A DNA stretch of 64,000 nt from Microbacterium oleivorans (GTDB taxonomy: Bacteria > Actinomycetota > Actinomycetes > Actinomycetales > Microbacteriaceae): the NCBI RefSeq assembly GCF_001691565.1, contig NZ_MAYO01000003.1, positions 2,035,851 to 2,099,850 on the forward strand, read 5' to 3'. The notes beneath the pieces are model-generated. The model was given only the letters and a program-made list of their open reading frames with translations, was not told where the DNA came from and ran no database searches. This document shows positions 16,667-24,267 of the stretch, in pieces. How positions within the stretch are numbered: the first letter of the stretch is position 1; each line of letters opens with the position of its first letter. The position numbers and the translations under genes are program-made.

Positions 16667-17850
16667 CTCAGCCCTGCCGATTCGTGATGCGGCTGCGACT
16701 TCGGCACGCGCATCCGCACCAGGGTACCGGCGCCCGTGTTCGTCTCGACGACGAGCCCGCCCTCGGCGCCGTAGAGCTGTCGGAGCCGGGTGTCGACGTT
16801 CCGGAGCCCGACGTTCGCCGCGTCGCCGGTGCGTGTCAGGAGCGCGTGCAGTTCGTCCGGATCCATGCCCGCCCCGTCGTCCTCGACCGTGATCTCGGTG
16901 TGGGTCGCGGCATCCTCCGATGCGATGAGGATCGTCCCGCCGCCCTCCCCCGGCTCGAGCCCGTGCCGGACGGCGTTCTCGACGAGCGGCTGCACCGACA
17001 GGAACGGGATGACGGTGGCCAGCGTCTCGGGCGAGATCCGCAGCGTCACGGTGAGGCGGTCGCCGAAGCGCGCCCGCTCGAGTTCGAGGTAGGAGTGGAT
17101 GCTGCGGAGTTCCTCTGCGAGCGTCGTGAACTCGCCCTGGCGTCGGAACGAGTAGCGCGTGAAGTCGGCGAACTCCAGCACCAGTTCGCGTGCGCGAGGC
17201 GGATCGGTCGTGATGAACGAGGCGATCGCGGTGAGCGCGTTGTAGATGAAGTGCGGCGAGATCTGCTGCCGGAGCGCCCGCAGGTCTGCTTCGGCGAGCG
17301 CCGCGCGCGAGGCATCCAACTCCCCGAGCGTCGCCTGCGCGGCGCACCACTCGGCGACCTCCCCCGCCGCGCGGACGAGAGCGGCCCGGACGGGCGCGGC
17401 GAAGGCGACGAGCACACCCGCGACGGCACCGTCCACGCGGATCGGTGCGCCGACGGCCTCGAGCCCGTCCCCGCCATCGGCGCGGGGGAAGACGCGGCGC
17501 TTGCCGGTCTCGGCGACCTGCGCCGCGATGCGGCGAGCCGCGGCATCCAATCCCTCGGACTGGCCGTCACGCGCGACGATCACGTCGCCGACCACGAGAG
17601 CCACGGCTGTGCTGCCGAGGACGGCCCGCAGGTGCCGCGCCGCGCGGGCGACGTCGGGGGTCGCGAGACCGCCCCGCAGGTAGGGCGCCGCGAGGCTCGC
17701 CTGATGCAGCGCTCGGTAGGTGGCCTCCTCGGCCTCGCTGCCGAGCCCTCCCGCGCCGCGCGCGTAGCGCCGGGCGAACATCAGCAGGGCGGACAGCACG
17801 ATGCCGCCGACCACGCCGAGCAGGGCGGCGAGGACGACGGCATCGGTCAT
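16663..17850 (-). CDS. LytS-type sensor histidine kinase
   Basis: A 395-residue kinase of the His_kinase (LytS/BtsS) family. One membrane segment (residues 4-26) is followed by a GAF-like region (about 70-170) and the H-box LRQQISPHFIYNALTAI with the phospho-accepting His (about 205), then the ATP-binding domain (VQPLVENAVRHGL, DDGAGM). It lacks the multi-pass 5TM-Lyt sensor of LytS and BtsS, so the signal is probably read in the cytoplasm by the GAF-like domain. Its own leaderless promoter (TAGGCT) lies in the 23-base gap after yjiX. Confidence 0.9.
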   Translation of the reverse strand: MTDAVVLAALLGVVGGIVLSALLMFARRYARGAGGLGSEAEEATYRALHQASLAAPYLRGGLATPDVARAARHLRAVLGSTAVALVVGDVIVARDGQSEGLDAAARRIAAQVAETGKRRVFPRADGGDGLEAVGAPIRVDGAVAGVLVAFAAPVRAALVRAAGEVAEWCAAQATLGELDASRAALAEADLRALRQQISPHFIYNALTAIASFITTDPPRARELVLEFADFTRYSFRRQGEFTTLAEELRSIHSYLELERARFGDRLTVTLRISPETLATVIPFLSVQPLVENAVRHGLEPGEGGGTILIASEDAATHTEITVEDDGAGMDPDELHALLTRTGDAANVGLRNVDTRLRQLYGAEGGLVVETNTGAGTLVRMRVPKSQPHHESAGLR

Positions 17851-17856
17851 GCGACG

Positions 17857-17862
17857 AGCCTA
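17857..17862 (-). promoter_or_regulatory. Leaderless -10 of the kinase operon
   Basis: TAGGCT on the minus strand, exactly six bases before the kinase ATG and just after the yjiX stop. It would give the kinase-regulator-DUF485-symporter group an internal promoter independent of cstA. Confidence 0.6.
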
Positions 17863-17873
17863 GATCGCGGGCG

Positions 17874-18110
17874 TCAGCAGCAGCGGGCGCCCGGGTTGCG
17901 GTCCTGGTCGTCCATCTTCTGACGCCAGAACTGCCGTTCGGTCATCGGCGCCTCGTCGGGGTGCACCCGGCGGTGGTGCGCGACGTAGGTCGCGTACGCC
18001 GTGTCGCCCATGAGGGTGGTCATGTACCAGCGGATGCCGCGGCCCACCCGCACGACGAGGTCGAGCATCGCCCGCATCGGCGTCACCGCGGCATCCGTCC
18101 GAACACTCAT
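17874..18110 (-). CDS. yjiX: YbdD/YjiX family protein
   Basis: A 78-residue protein that usually follows cstA-type genes. Typical features are the aromatic-basic start (GRGIRWYMTTLMGDTAYATY, residues about 23-42) and the end HPDEAPMTERQFWRQKMDDQ. It finishes RNPGARCC, with a C-terminal Cys pair that is common in the family. The function is unknown; it is thought to assist the CstA transporter. AAGAAGG precedes the ATG, and cstA ends 16 bases upstream, so the two are in one transcript. Confidence 0.9.
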   Translation of the reverse strand: MSVRTDAAVTPMRAMLDLVVRVGRGIRWYMTTLMGDTAYATYVAHHRRVHPDEAPMTERQFWRQKMDDQDRNPGARCC

Positions 18111-18126
18111 GTCAGTGCCTTCTTCC

Positions 18127-20388
18127 TCAGTGCCTGTTCGCGGCGCGCTCGTCGGCGAGGAGCGGCTCCCACTGCTTCTCGAGCTCGCGCTCGGAGGCGG
18201 TGCCGATGAACCCGGCGGGGGCGAAGCGGCGCGAGGCGACCGGCTCGTCCTCGTGGTTCTCGCCGCCGCCGCGGCGGATCGCGGCGATCGTGACGACCAC
18301 GGCGGCGATGATCACGATGATGGCGAGGACGACGAACACGATCGACAGGGTGCCCTGCACGAAGGTGTTGCGGATGACGGCCTCCATGACCTTCGGCTCG
18401 CCGAGTTCCGTGTTCCCGGCGGCGAGCGCGTCGCGGTATCGGAAGTGGTTCGACCAGTATCCGATCGCCGGGTTCGGCGAGAAGATCTTGTAGGCCGACG
18501 CGGTGATCGTCACGACCGCCGCGAACGCCAGCGGCAGGGCGACGATCCAGAGCCACCGCACGTACGACGGGCCGCGCTTGGCGATGATCGCGAGGACCAC
18601 GGCGAGCGCGATCGCGGCGAGCAGCTGGTTGGCGATGCCGAACAGCGGGAAGAAGGTGTTGATGCCGCCGAGCGGGTCGGTCACCCCGAGGATGAGGATC
18701 GCGCCCCAGCCGGCGACCATGATCGCCGTCGTGATCCAGACACCCGGACGCCACGACACGTCGCGGAACTTCGGGACCCAGTGGCCGATCGAGTCCTGCA
18801 GCATGAAGCGCGCGACGCGGGTACCGGCATCCACCGCCGTGAGGATGAACAGCGCCTCGAACATGATCGCGAAGTGGTACCAGAACGCCATCATCGCGGG
18901 ACCGCCGAGGGCCTGGTGCATGATGTGCGCGAGACCCAGCGCCAGGGTCGGCGCCCCACCGGTGCGCGAGACGATCGACTCCTCGCCGACCGCCGCGGCC
19001 GTACTCGTGAGCATGTCGGGGGTGAGGTTCACCCCGGTGATACCGAGCGAGTTCACGAAGGCGACGGCACCCTCCACGGTGCCCATCGTCGACGCGGCCG
19101 ACGCGTTCATCGCGTAGTAGATCCCCTGGTCGATCGAGATCGCGGCGACGAGGGCCATGATCGCGACGAAGGACTCCATGATCATGCCGCCGTAGCCGAT
19201 GAAGCGCGTCTGGCGCTCCTTCTCGACGAGCTTCGGGGTCGTGCCCGAGGAGATCAGCGCGTGGAATCCCGAGAGGGCGCCGCACGCGATCGTCACGAAC
19301 AGGAACGGGAAGAGGGGACCGGCGAACACCGGCCCGGTGCCCTCGAGGGCGAAGTCGGTGACGGCGGGAACGGTGATCTCGGGGCGGACGAGGACGATCG
19401 CGCCGGCGAGCATCACGATGACGCCGATCTTCATGAACGTCGAGAGGTAGTCGCGGGGGGCGAGCAGCAGCCAGACGGGGAGGACGGCGGCGATGAAGCC
19501 GTAGATGATGATGCCCCACGCGATGACGCTGCGGTCGAGGTGCAGGAACTCCTGGCCCCATGCGGTCTCGGCGACCCAGCCGCCGGCGACGATCGCGCCG
19601 ATGAGCAGGACGAAGCCGATGATCGAGACCTCGGTGACCTTGCCGGGGCGGAGGTACCGCAGGTACAGGCCCATGAAGAGGGCGATCGGGATGGTCATCG
19701 ACACCGAGAAGACGCCCCAGGGGCTCTCGCCGAGCGCGTTGACGACGACGAGGGCGAGGATCGCGACGATGATCAGCATGATCAGCAGCGACGCGACGAT
19801 CGCGGCGGTGCCGCCGATCTTGCCGAGCTCCTGGCGAGCCATCTGGCCGATCGTCCGGCCGCCGCGGCGCATCGAGAAGAAGAGCACCGTGTAGTCCTGG
19901 ACAGCACCGGCGAGCACGACGCCGACGATGATCCAGATGGTGCCGGGGAGGAAGCCCATCTGTGCCGCGAGCACGGGACCGACGAGCGGGCCCGCGCCGG
20001 CGATGGCGGCGAAGTGGTGACCGTAGAGCACGCGACGGTCGGTCGGAACGTAGTCCTTGCCGTCCTGCTTCACCTCGGCGGGCGTGGCGCGACGGTCGTC
20101 GGGGCGCAGCAGGTGCTTCTCGATGACCTTCGAATAGAAGCGGTAGCCGATCAGGTAGGTCGCGACGGCCGCGAATACGAACCAGATCGCGTTGACGGTC
20201 TCACCGCGGACGATCGCGAGCATCGTCCAGCCGAGGCCGCCCGCGAGGGCGATGAGCGCCCAGATGACGATCTTCAGCGGCGTCCAACGGCTGTCCTTCG
20301 TCTTCTGCTCCTCGGTGAGGGCGACGGGGGGAAGTGAGGGATCGGGTTCGAGCGTGGCGGCCTTGCCGCGGCGCGACGGTGCAGACAT
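18127..20388 (-). CDS. cstA: Carbon starvation protein CstA (peptide/pyruvate transporter family)
   Basis: A 753-residue protein with about 16-18 membrane segments, an N-terminal cytoplasmic tail of 40 residues and conserved CstA motifs (YGHHFAAIAGAGPLVGPVLA at about 118-137, GALSGFHALISSGTT, and FPLFGIANQLLAAIAL). The family includes CstA (peptides, pyruvate) and BtsT/YjiY (pyruvate:H+ symport). AAGGAG precedes ATG 20388; the longer open frame upstream covers the promoter. A TACCCT hexamer (20425-20430) with no good -35 and 21-bp direct repeats further upstream suggest an activated promoter, plausibly under the LytTR regulator of this locus. Confidence 0.93.
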   Translation of the reverse strand: MSAPSRRGKAATLEPDPSLPPVALTEEQKTKDSRWTPLKIVIWALIALAGGLGWTMLAIVRGETVNAIWFVFAAVATYLIGYRFYSKVIEKHLLRPDDRRATPAEVKQDGKDYVPTDRRVLYGHHFAAIAGAGPLVGPVLAAQMGFLPGTIWIIVGVVLAGAVQDYTVLFFSMRRGGRTIGQMARQELGKIGGTAAIVASLLIMLIIVAILALVVVNALGESPWGVFSVSMTIPIALFMGLYLRYLRPGKVTEVSIIGFVLLIGAIVAGGWVAETAWGQEFLHLDRSVIAWGIIIYGFIAAVLPVWLLLAPRDYLSTFMKIGVIVMLAGAIVLVRPEITVPAVTDFALEGTGPVFAGPLFPFLFVTIACGALSGFHALISSGTTPKLVEKERQTRFIGYGGMIMESFVAIMALVAAISIDQGIYYAMNASAASTMGTVEGAVAFVNSLGITGVNLTPDMLTSTAAAVGEESIVSRTGGAPTLALGLAHIMHQALGGPAMMAFWYHFAIMFEALFILTAVDAGTRVARFMLQDSIGHWVPKFRDVSWRPGVWITTAIMVAGWGAILILGVTDPLGGINTFFPLFGIANQLLAAIALAVVLAIIAKRGPSYVRWLWIVALPLAFAAVVTITASAYKIFSPNPAIGYWSNHFRYRDALAAGNTELGEPKVMEAVIRNTFVQGTLSIVFVVLAIIVIIAAVVVTIAAIRRGGGENHEDEPVASRRFAPAGFIGTASERELEKQWEPLLADERAANRH

Positions 20389-20424
20389 GGGCGACTCCTT
20401 CGGGCGCGTCTTTGCGTACACGCC

Positions 20425-20430
20425 AGGGTA
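20425..20430 (-). promoter_or_regulatory. Possible -10 of cstA
   Basis: TACCCT on the minus strand, about 37 bases before the cstA start. No clear -35 is visible 17 bases upstream, which fits a promoter needing an activator. Confidence 0.35.
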
Positions 20431-20458
20431 GGAAGACGGATGCCGCGGCCCGGGGCGC

Positions 20459-20512
20459 TCGAGCGGCGTATGCGACGAGCGGCGCGGCCCGTGCGACGAA
20501 CGGCGCGGTTCC
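20459..20512. promoter_or_regulatory. 21-bp direct repeats upstream of cstA (candidate LytTR sites)
   Basis: TGCGACGAGCGGCGCGGCCCG (20471-20491; one base beyond a 20-mer) is followed directly by TGCGACGAACGGCGCGGTTCC (20492-20512), with a partial third copy, CGAGCGGCGTA, at 20460-20470. A 21-bp period puts the units on the same helix face, as for LytTR-type sites. Binding is an inference. Confidence 0.5.
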
Positions 20513-20582
20513 CGGTTGTCCAGTCCTGGCGAGGAGGTACTCGCCGCACATACGGTTGACCCACACGACAGAGGGAGTCCCC

Positions 20583-20891
20583 GTGGCACACGACGCCGCA
20601 CCGACGGTCACGCGCAACGACGAGAAGAACCGCTACGAGATCCACGTCGACGGAGCGGTGGCCGGCTACACGCTCTTCACGACCGACGACGCGGGCCGCA
20701 CCGTGATGCCCCACACCAAGGTCGACCCGGCGTACAAGGGCCAGGGCCTCGGTTCGACCCTCGTCGCGGACGCCCTGTCGGACCTCGCCCGCCGTGGCGA
20801 CGAGGTCGTGCCGCAGTGCCCGTTCGTCGCGGGCTACCTCGCCGAGCACGAGGTCCCCGGCCTCGCGGTCGCCTCGCCCGACGCGGAGTGA
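20583..20891 (+). CDS. Small GNAT-like N-acetyltransferase (YjdJ type)
   Basis: A 102-residue single-domain acetyltransferase of the short GCN5-like group. After RNDEKNRYEIHVDGAVAGYT come the acetyl-CoA loop VDPAYKGQGLGSTLVADAL (about residues 52-70) and the CPFVAGYLAEH end typical of this group. GTG 20583 has GAGGGAG at a good distance; the upstream open frame covers the intergenic repeats. The substrate is unknown. It is followed after three bases by the pirin gene, so the two are probably co-transcribed. Confidence 0.87.
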   Translation: MAHDAAPTVTRNDEKNRYEIHVDGAVAGYTLFTTDDAGRTVMPHTKVDPAYKGQGLGSTLVADALSDLARRGDEVVPQCPFVAGYLAEHEVPGLAVASPDAE

Positions 20892-20894
20892 GGA

Positions 20895-21869
20895 ATGACC
20901 CGCCTCGACGCCGACCCGACCGAGACCGTCGACGCCCCGGCATCCTGTGACGGCCCCCGAGCGCTCCTGCTGACGGCGCGCGAGGTTCCGCTCGGGGGCG
21001 TCCGCGGCATGCAGGTGCACCGCGCCCTGCCGCAGCGCGAGCTGCCGATGGTCGGCGCGTGGTGCTTCCTCGACCGGTTCGGGCCGCAGGTGACGACCAT
21101 GCGCGTCGAACCGCACCCGCACATCGGGCTGCAGACGGTCACGTGGCCGTTCGCCGGCGAGACCCGCCACCGCGACACGATCGGCTCCGACGTCGTCATC
21201 AAGCGCGGGCAGCTGAACATCATGACCAGCGGCGCAGGCATCGCCCATTCCGAGTACTCGATGGGCGACGAGCCCACCGTCACCGACGCCCTCCAGCTCT
21301 GGGTCGCGCTCCCCGAGTCCCGCCGCCACGGCGGCCCCGACTTCGAGCGACACACCGACCTGCCCGTCGTGGACCTGGGCGATGGGGCGGCGGCCGTCGT
21401 CGTGGTCGGCGAGCTCGCCGGCATCCCCTCTCCTGCCACCATGTACACGCCGATCGTCGGCGCGGAGGTGTTCATCCCCGGCGGGACCCGCGTGCGGATA
21501 CCGCTGAACCCCGCGTGGGAGCACGCCCTCGTCGGAGTCGACGGCTCCCCCGTCGTCCACGCCGCCGATGAGGAGTCGGTGACGCTCGGCGACCACGACC
21601 TGCTCTATCTCGGCCTCGCGCGCGACGTCATCGAGGTCGAGGCGCCGACCGACGTCACCGTGTTCGTGCTCGGCGGCGAGCCCTTCGAGAGCGACATCGT
21701 CATGTGGTGGAACTTCGTCGGCCGCAGCCACGACGAGATCGTCGCCGCACGCGAGGAGTGGGAGGCGGATTCGCCGCGCTTCGGGCACGTCGTCACCCAC
21801 GGCGACGAACGGATCCCCGCACCGCCGCTGCCGACCGTGCGCCTCACGAAACGTCGCCGGCGGCTCTAG
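20895..21869 (+). CDS. Pirin family protein
   Basis: A 324-residue bicupin. The metal-binding N-terminal cupin has HPHIGLQTVTW (about residues 75-85), GSDVVIKRGQLNIMTSGAGI and a later HSE, matching the His/His/His/Glu iron site of pirins. Bacterial pirins act as quercetinases or as redox-responsive partners of other proteins; which applies here is unknown. It begins three bases after the small acetyltransferase and ends 48 bases before the ECF operon, whose leaderless promoter lies in that gap. Confidence 0.9.
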   Translation: MTRLDADPTETVDAPASCDGPRALLLTAREVPLGGVRGMQVHRALPQRELPMVGAWCFLDRFGPQVTTMRVEPHPHIGLQTVTWPFAGETRHRDTIGSDVVIKRGQLNIMTSGAGIAHSEYSMGDEPTVTDALQLWVALPESRRHGGPDFERHTDLPVVDLGDGAAAVVVVGELAGIPSPATMYTPIVGAEVFIPGGTRVRIPLNPAWEHALVGVDGSPVVHAADEESVTLGDHDLLYLGLARDVIEVEAPTDVTVFVLGGEPFESDIVMWWNFVGRSHDEIVAAREEWEADSPRFGHVVTHGDERIPAPPLPTVRLTKRRRRL

Positions 21870-21904
21870 CCCTTTTGCACGGCCGGGCCCGGTCCGGCCG
21901 CGGA

Positions 21905-21910
21905 TAGCCT
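21905..21910 (+). promoter_or_regulatory. Leaderless -10 of the ECF operon
   Basis: TAGCCT, seven bases before the GTG start of the S component. The 48-base gap has no room for a thiamine riboswitch. Confidence 0.5.
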
Positions 21911-21917
21911 TGGATCC

Positions 21918-22472
21918 GTGGCCCGAACCCCCTTCCTCTCCACACGCGTCCTGCTCGTGTGCGCGGCGCTCGGGGTCGCCACGGGGCTGCTCGGCGGCGT
22001 CGCCGGGGCCGTCACACCCGTCGTCCTCGCGGTGGCGCCGTGGGCGTACGGACTCGTCCTCGGCTCGCACGTGCTGCCCGGGATCATCGCGCAGCAGGTG
22101 TTCCGGATGCCGCTCGTCGCCCTCACGACGCACGTCCTGGCCGCGCTCGTCGCCAGCGCCGTCAACCCGGCGTGGATCTGGCGCTTCGTCGGAACGGCGC
22201 TGCTGTTCGGCGCGATCCAGGAGGGCGTGGCCGCCCTCACCCGCTATCGCTCGTGGGGAGCGTGGCGCTTCTTCGCCGCGGCGCTCGTCATCGGCGTCCT
22301 CGTCGCCGCCGTCGTCTTCGCGGCCGCCGACCTCGGCAAGCTCGCCGTGTGGGCCCAGATCGCCTACCTGGTCATCGCCCTCGCCGGCCCGATCCTCTGG
22401 ACGGCCGCGGGACTCGCCCTCGGCGAGCGCCTGCGCCGGGCGGGCGTCGCCCGCGGAGTCAGGACCGGCTGA
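21918..22472 (+). CDS. ECF transporter substrate-binding S component (YkoE type)
   Basis: A 184-residue hydrophobic protein with five to six membrane segments that, by family, binds a vitamin precursor. The gene order S, fused ATPase, T equals YkoE-YkoD-YkoC, which imports the thiamine pyrimidine HMP in Bacillus relatives. The HVLPGIIAQQVFRMPLVAL stretch (residues about 51-69) is the region most like YkoE. The start is GTG, with no ribosome site but a TAGCCT seven bases upstream. The ligand is inferred from family and gene order only. Confidence 0.8.
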   Translation: MARTPFLSTRVLLVCAALGVATGLLGGVAGAVTPVVLAVAPWAYGLVLGSHVLPGIIAQQVFRMPLVALTTHVLAALVASAVNPAWIWRFVGTALLFGAIQEGVAALTRYRSWGAWRFFAAALVIGVLVAAVVFAAADLGKLAVWAQIAYLVIALAGPILWTAAGLALGERLRRAGVARGVRTG

Positions 22473-22473
22473 C

Positions 22474-24267
22474 GTGACCGACGACCCGGCGCCGCTGCTG
22501 CATCTGCGGGGCGTCGCGATCACCCATGACGGAGCGGATGCCGCAGCCCCGGCATCCGCCTCGTTCGACGTCCGCCCGGGTGAGGTCGTTCTGCTGCTGG
22601 GTCCGAGCGGATCGGGCAAGTCGACACTCGCGCTCGCGACCAACGGGCTGATCCCGCAGGCCGTGCCGGCGCGGCTCGAGGGCACCGTCGCGGTGCGCGG
22701 CCTGTCGACCCGCGAGACGCCGGTCGCAACCCTCGCCCGTCACGTCGGTATGGTGTTCCAGGATCCCGACGCGCAGTTGGTGACCGGGAGCGTCTTCGAC
22801 GAGGTCGCCTTCGGCCCCGAGAACCTGCGGATGCCGGGAGCCGATGTCCTCGCTCGCACCGAGCAGGCACTGCGTCGAGTCGGACTGTGGGACAGACGCA
22901 CGGAGAACCCCGACCGACTGTCGGGCGGCGGCAAGCAGCGGCTCGCGATCGCCTGCGCGCTCGCGATGGGGTCCGAGCTGCTCGTCCTGGACGAGCCGAC
23001 CGCCAACCTCGACCCGGCCGGCATCGAGGCCGTCTACGAGGCGCTCGCGCTCGTCGCGACCGAGGGACGCTCGATCCTGCTCGTCGAGCACAATCTCGAC
23101 GCTGCGGTCGAGATGGCCGACCGGGTCGTCGTGCTCGACGCCGAGGGGTGCACGATCGCCGACGGCGGCGTCGACGAGGTGCTCCGCGAGCGTGCCGACG
23201 AGCTCGATGCCCTCGGCGTCTGGCTGCCCGTCTCGACGATGGCCGCGCTCGCGCTGCGACGGGCGGGCTGGGACCTGCCGCGGCTGCCGCTCACCCCGGC
23301 GGAACTGACCGTGTCGCTCGAGGCTGCCGAGGCGCCGATGCCGTATTCAGTCTCCGCCGAAGAAGAGGATGCGACGTCCGCGGTCGTTCCGCCGAACGCC
23401 GGCAGCTTCACACGCCACGCCGAGTCCTCGAGACTGAATACCGAACAGTCGGCGAGGGAAGACCACCCGGCGGTCGAGGTGCGCGGTCTGACGCTCCGGC
23501 GCGGGCGGCGGACGGTGCTGCACGACGTCGACCTGACGATCGGGGCGGGCGAGTTCGTCGCCGTCGTCGGCGCGAACGGCGCCGGCAAGACGACGCTCGT
23601 GCAGGCGGTCGCCGGCGTTCTCACCCCGCCCCGCGGCACCGTGCGAGTCGACGGTGCGGACCCCGCGACCATCGCGCTCCGCGACCTGTCGCGGCGGATC
23701 GGCTTCGTCTTCCAGAACCCCGAGCACCAGTTCATCGCCCACACGGTGTTCGACGAGCTCGCCCACGGCCTGCGCGGTCGCGGACTCGACCCGGACGAGA
23801 TCCGCGCCCGCACCACCGACATGCTCACCCGTTTCGGCCTCGAGGCGAAGGCCGACGTGCACCCGTTCCTGCTCTCGGGCGGCCAGAAGCGGCGCCTCTC
23901 CGTCGGCACGGCGCTCATCGCCGGGGCCCCCGTGCTGGCCCTCGACGAGCCGACCTTTGGGCAGGATCGCGCCCGGGCCGACGACCTGCTGCGGCTGCTC
24001 CGCGATCTGAACGACGCGGGTACGACGGTCATCGTCGTCACGCACGACATGCAGCTGGTCGCCGAGTACGCCGAGCGCACCGTCGTCGTGCACGACGGTC
24101 GGATCCGAGCGGATGCCGCGACCCGCGACGTCTTCGCGGATGAGGCCCTGCTCCACGAGGCGGGGCTGCGGCGCCCGCCTCTGCAACAGGCGCTGCGGGG
24201 CGTCATCCGGCATCCGCAGCTCGCGGGGATCACCGCTCTCCGCGATCTCGCCGGGGGACGCGGATGA
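22474..24267 (+). CDS. ECF transporter ATPase, two fused ABC domains (YkoD type)
   Basis: A 597-residue protein with two ATPases. Domain 1: Walker A GPSGSGKST (about 44-52), Q-loop FQDPDAQ, signature LSGGGKQRLA, Walker B LLVLDEPTANLD, H-loop VEHN. Domain 2: GANGAGKTTL (about 368-377), FQNPEHQ, LSGGQKRRLS, VLALDEPTFGQD, VVTHD. All key residues are present in both. The linker (residues about 290-325) is encoded by a REPIN-like inverted repeat inserted in frame. GTG 22474 begins one base after the S gene stop, and the end overlaps the T gene by four bases. Confidence 0.93.
   Translation: MTDDPAPLLHLRGVAITHDGADAAAPASASFDVRPGEVVLLLGPSGSGKSTLALATNGLIPQAVPARLEGTVAVRGLSTRETPVATLARHVGMVFQDPDAQLVTGSVFDEVAFGPENLRMPGADVLARTEQALRRVGLWDRRTENPDRLSGGGKQRLAIACALAMGSELLVLDEPTANLDPAGIEAVYEALALVATEGRSILLVEHNLDAAVEMADRVVVLDAEGCTIADGGVDEVLRERADELDALGVWLPVSTMAALALRRAGWDLPRLPLTPAELTVSLEAAEAPMPYSVSAEEEDATSAVVPPNAGSFTRHAESSRLNTEQSAREDHPAVEVRGLTLRRGRRTVLHDVDLTIGAGEFVAVVGANGAGKTTLVQAVAGVLTPPRGTVRVDGADPATIALRDLSRRIGFVFQNPEHQFIAHTVFDELAHGLRGRGLDPDEIRARTTDMLTRFGLEAKADVHPFLLSGGQKRRLSVGTALIAGAPVLALDEPTFGQDRARADDLLRLLRDLNDAGTTVIVVTHDMQLVAEYAERTVVVHDGRIRADAATRDVFADEALLHEAGLRRPPLQQALRGVIRHPQLAGITALRDLAGGRG
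23341..23446. repeat. REPIN-like element, copy 2, inside the ECF ATPase gene
   Basis: CCGTATTCAGTCTC (23341-23354) and TCGAGACTGAATACCGAAC (23428-23446) are inverted relative to each other; the right end is identical to the right end of copy 1 over CGAGACTGAATACCGAAC. The insert keeps the reading frame and encodes the linker between the two ATPase domains. Confidence 0.75.

Noticed and set aside
18001-20337. Long plus-strand frame opposite cstA
   Set aside because: Same reason: Arg/Asp/Glu/Gly-rich shadow of a membrane protein, with no ribosome site or family motif.
21870-21917. TPP riboswitch before the ECF transporter operon
   Set aside because: Only 48 bases lie between the pirin stop and the S gene, too few for the element, and no conserved cores are seen.
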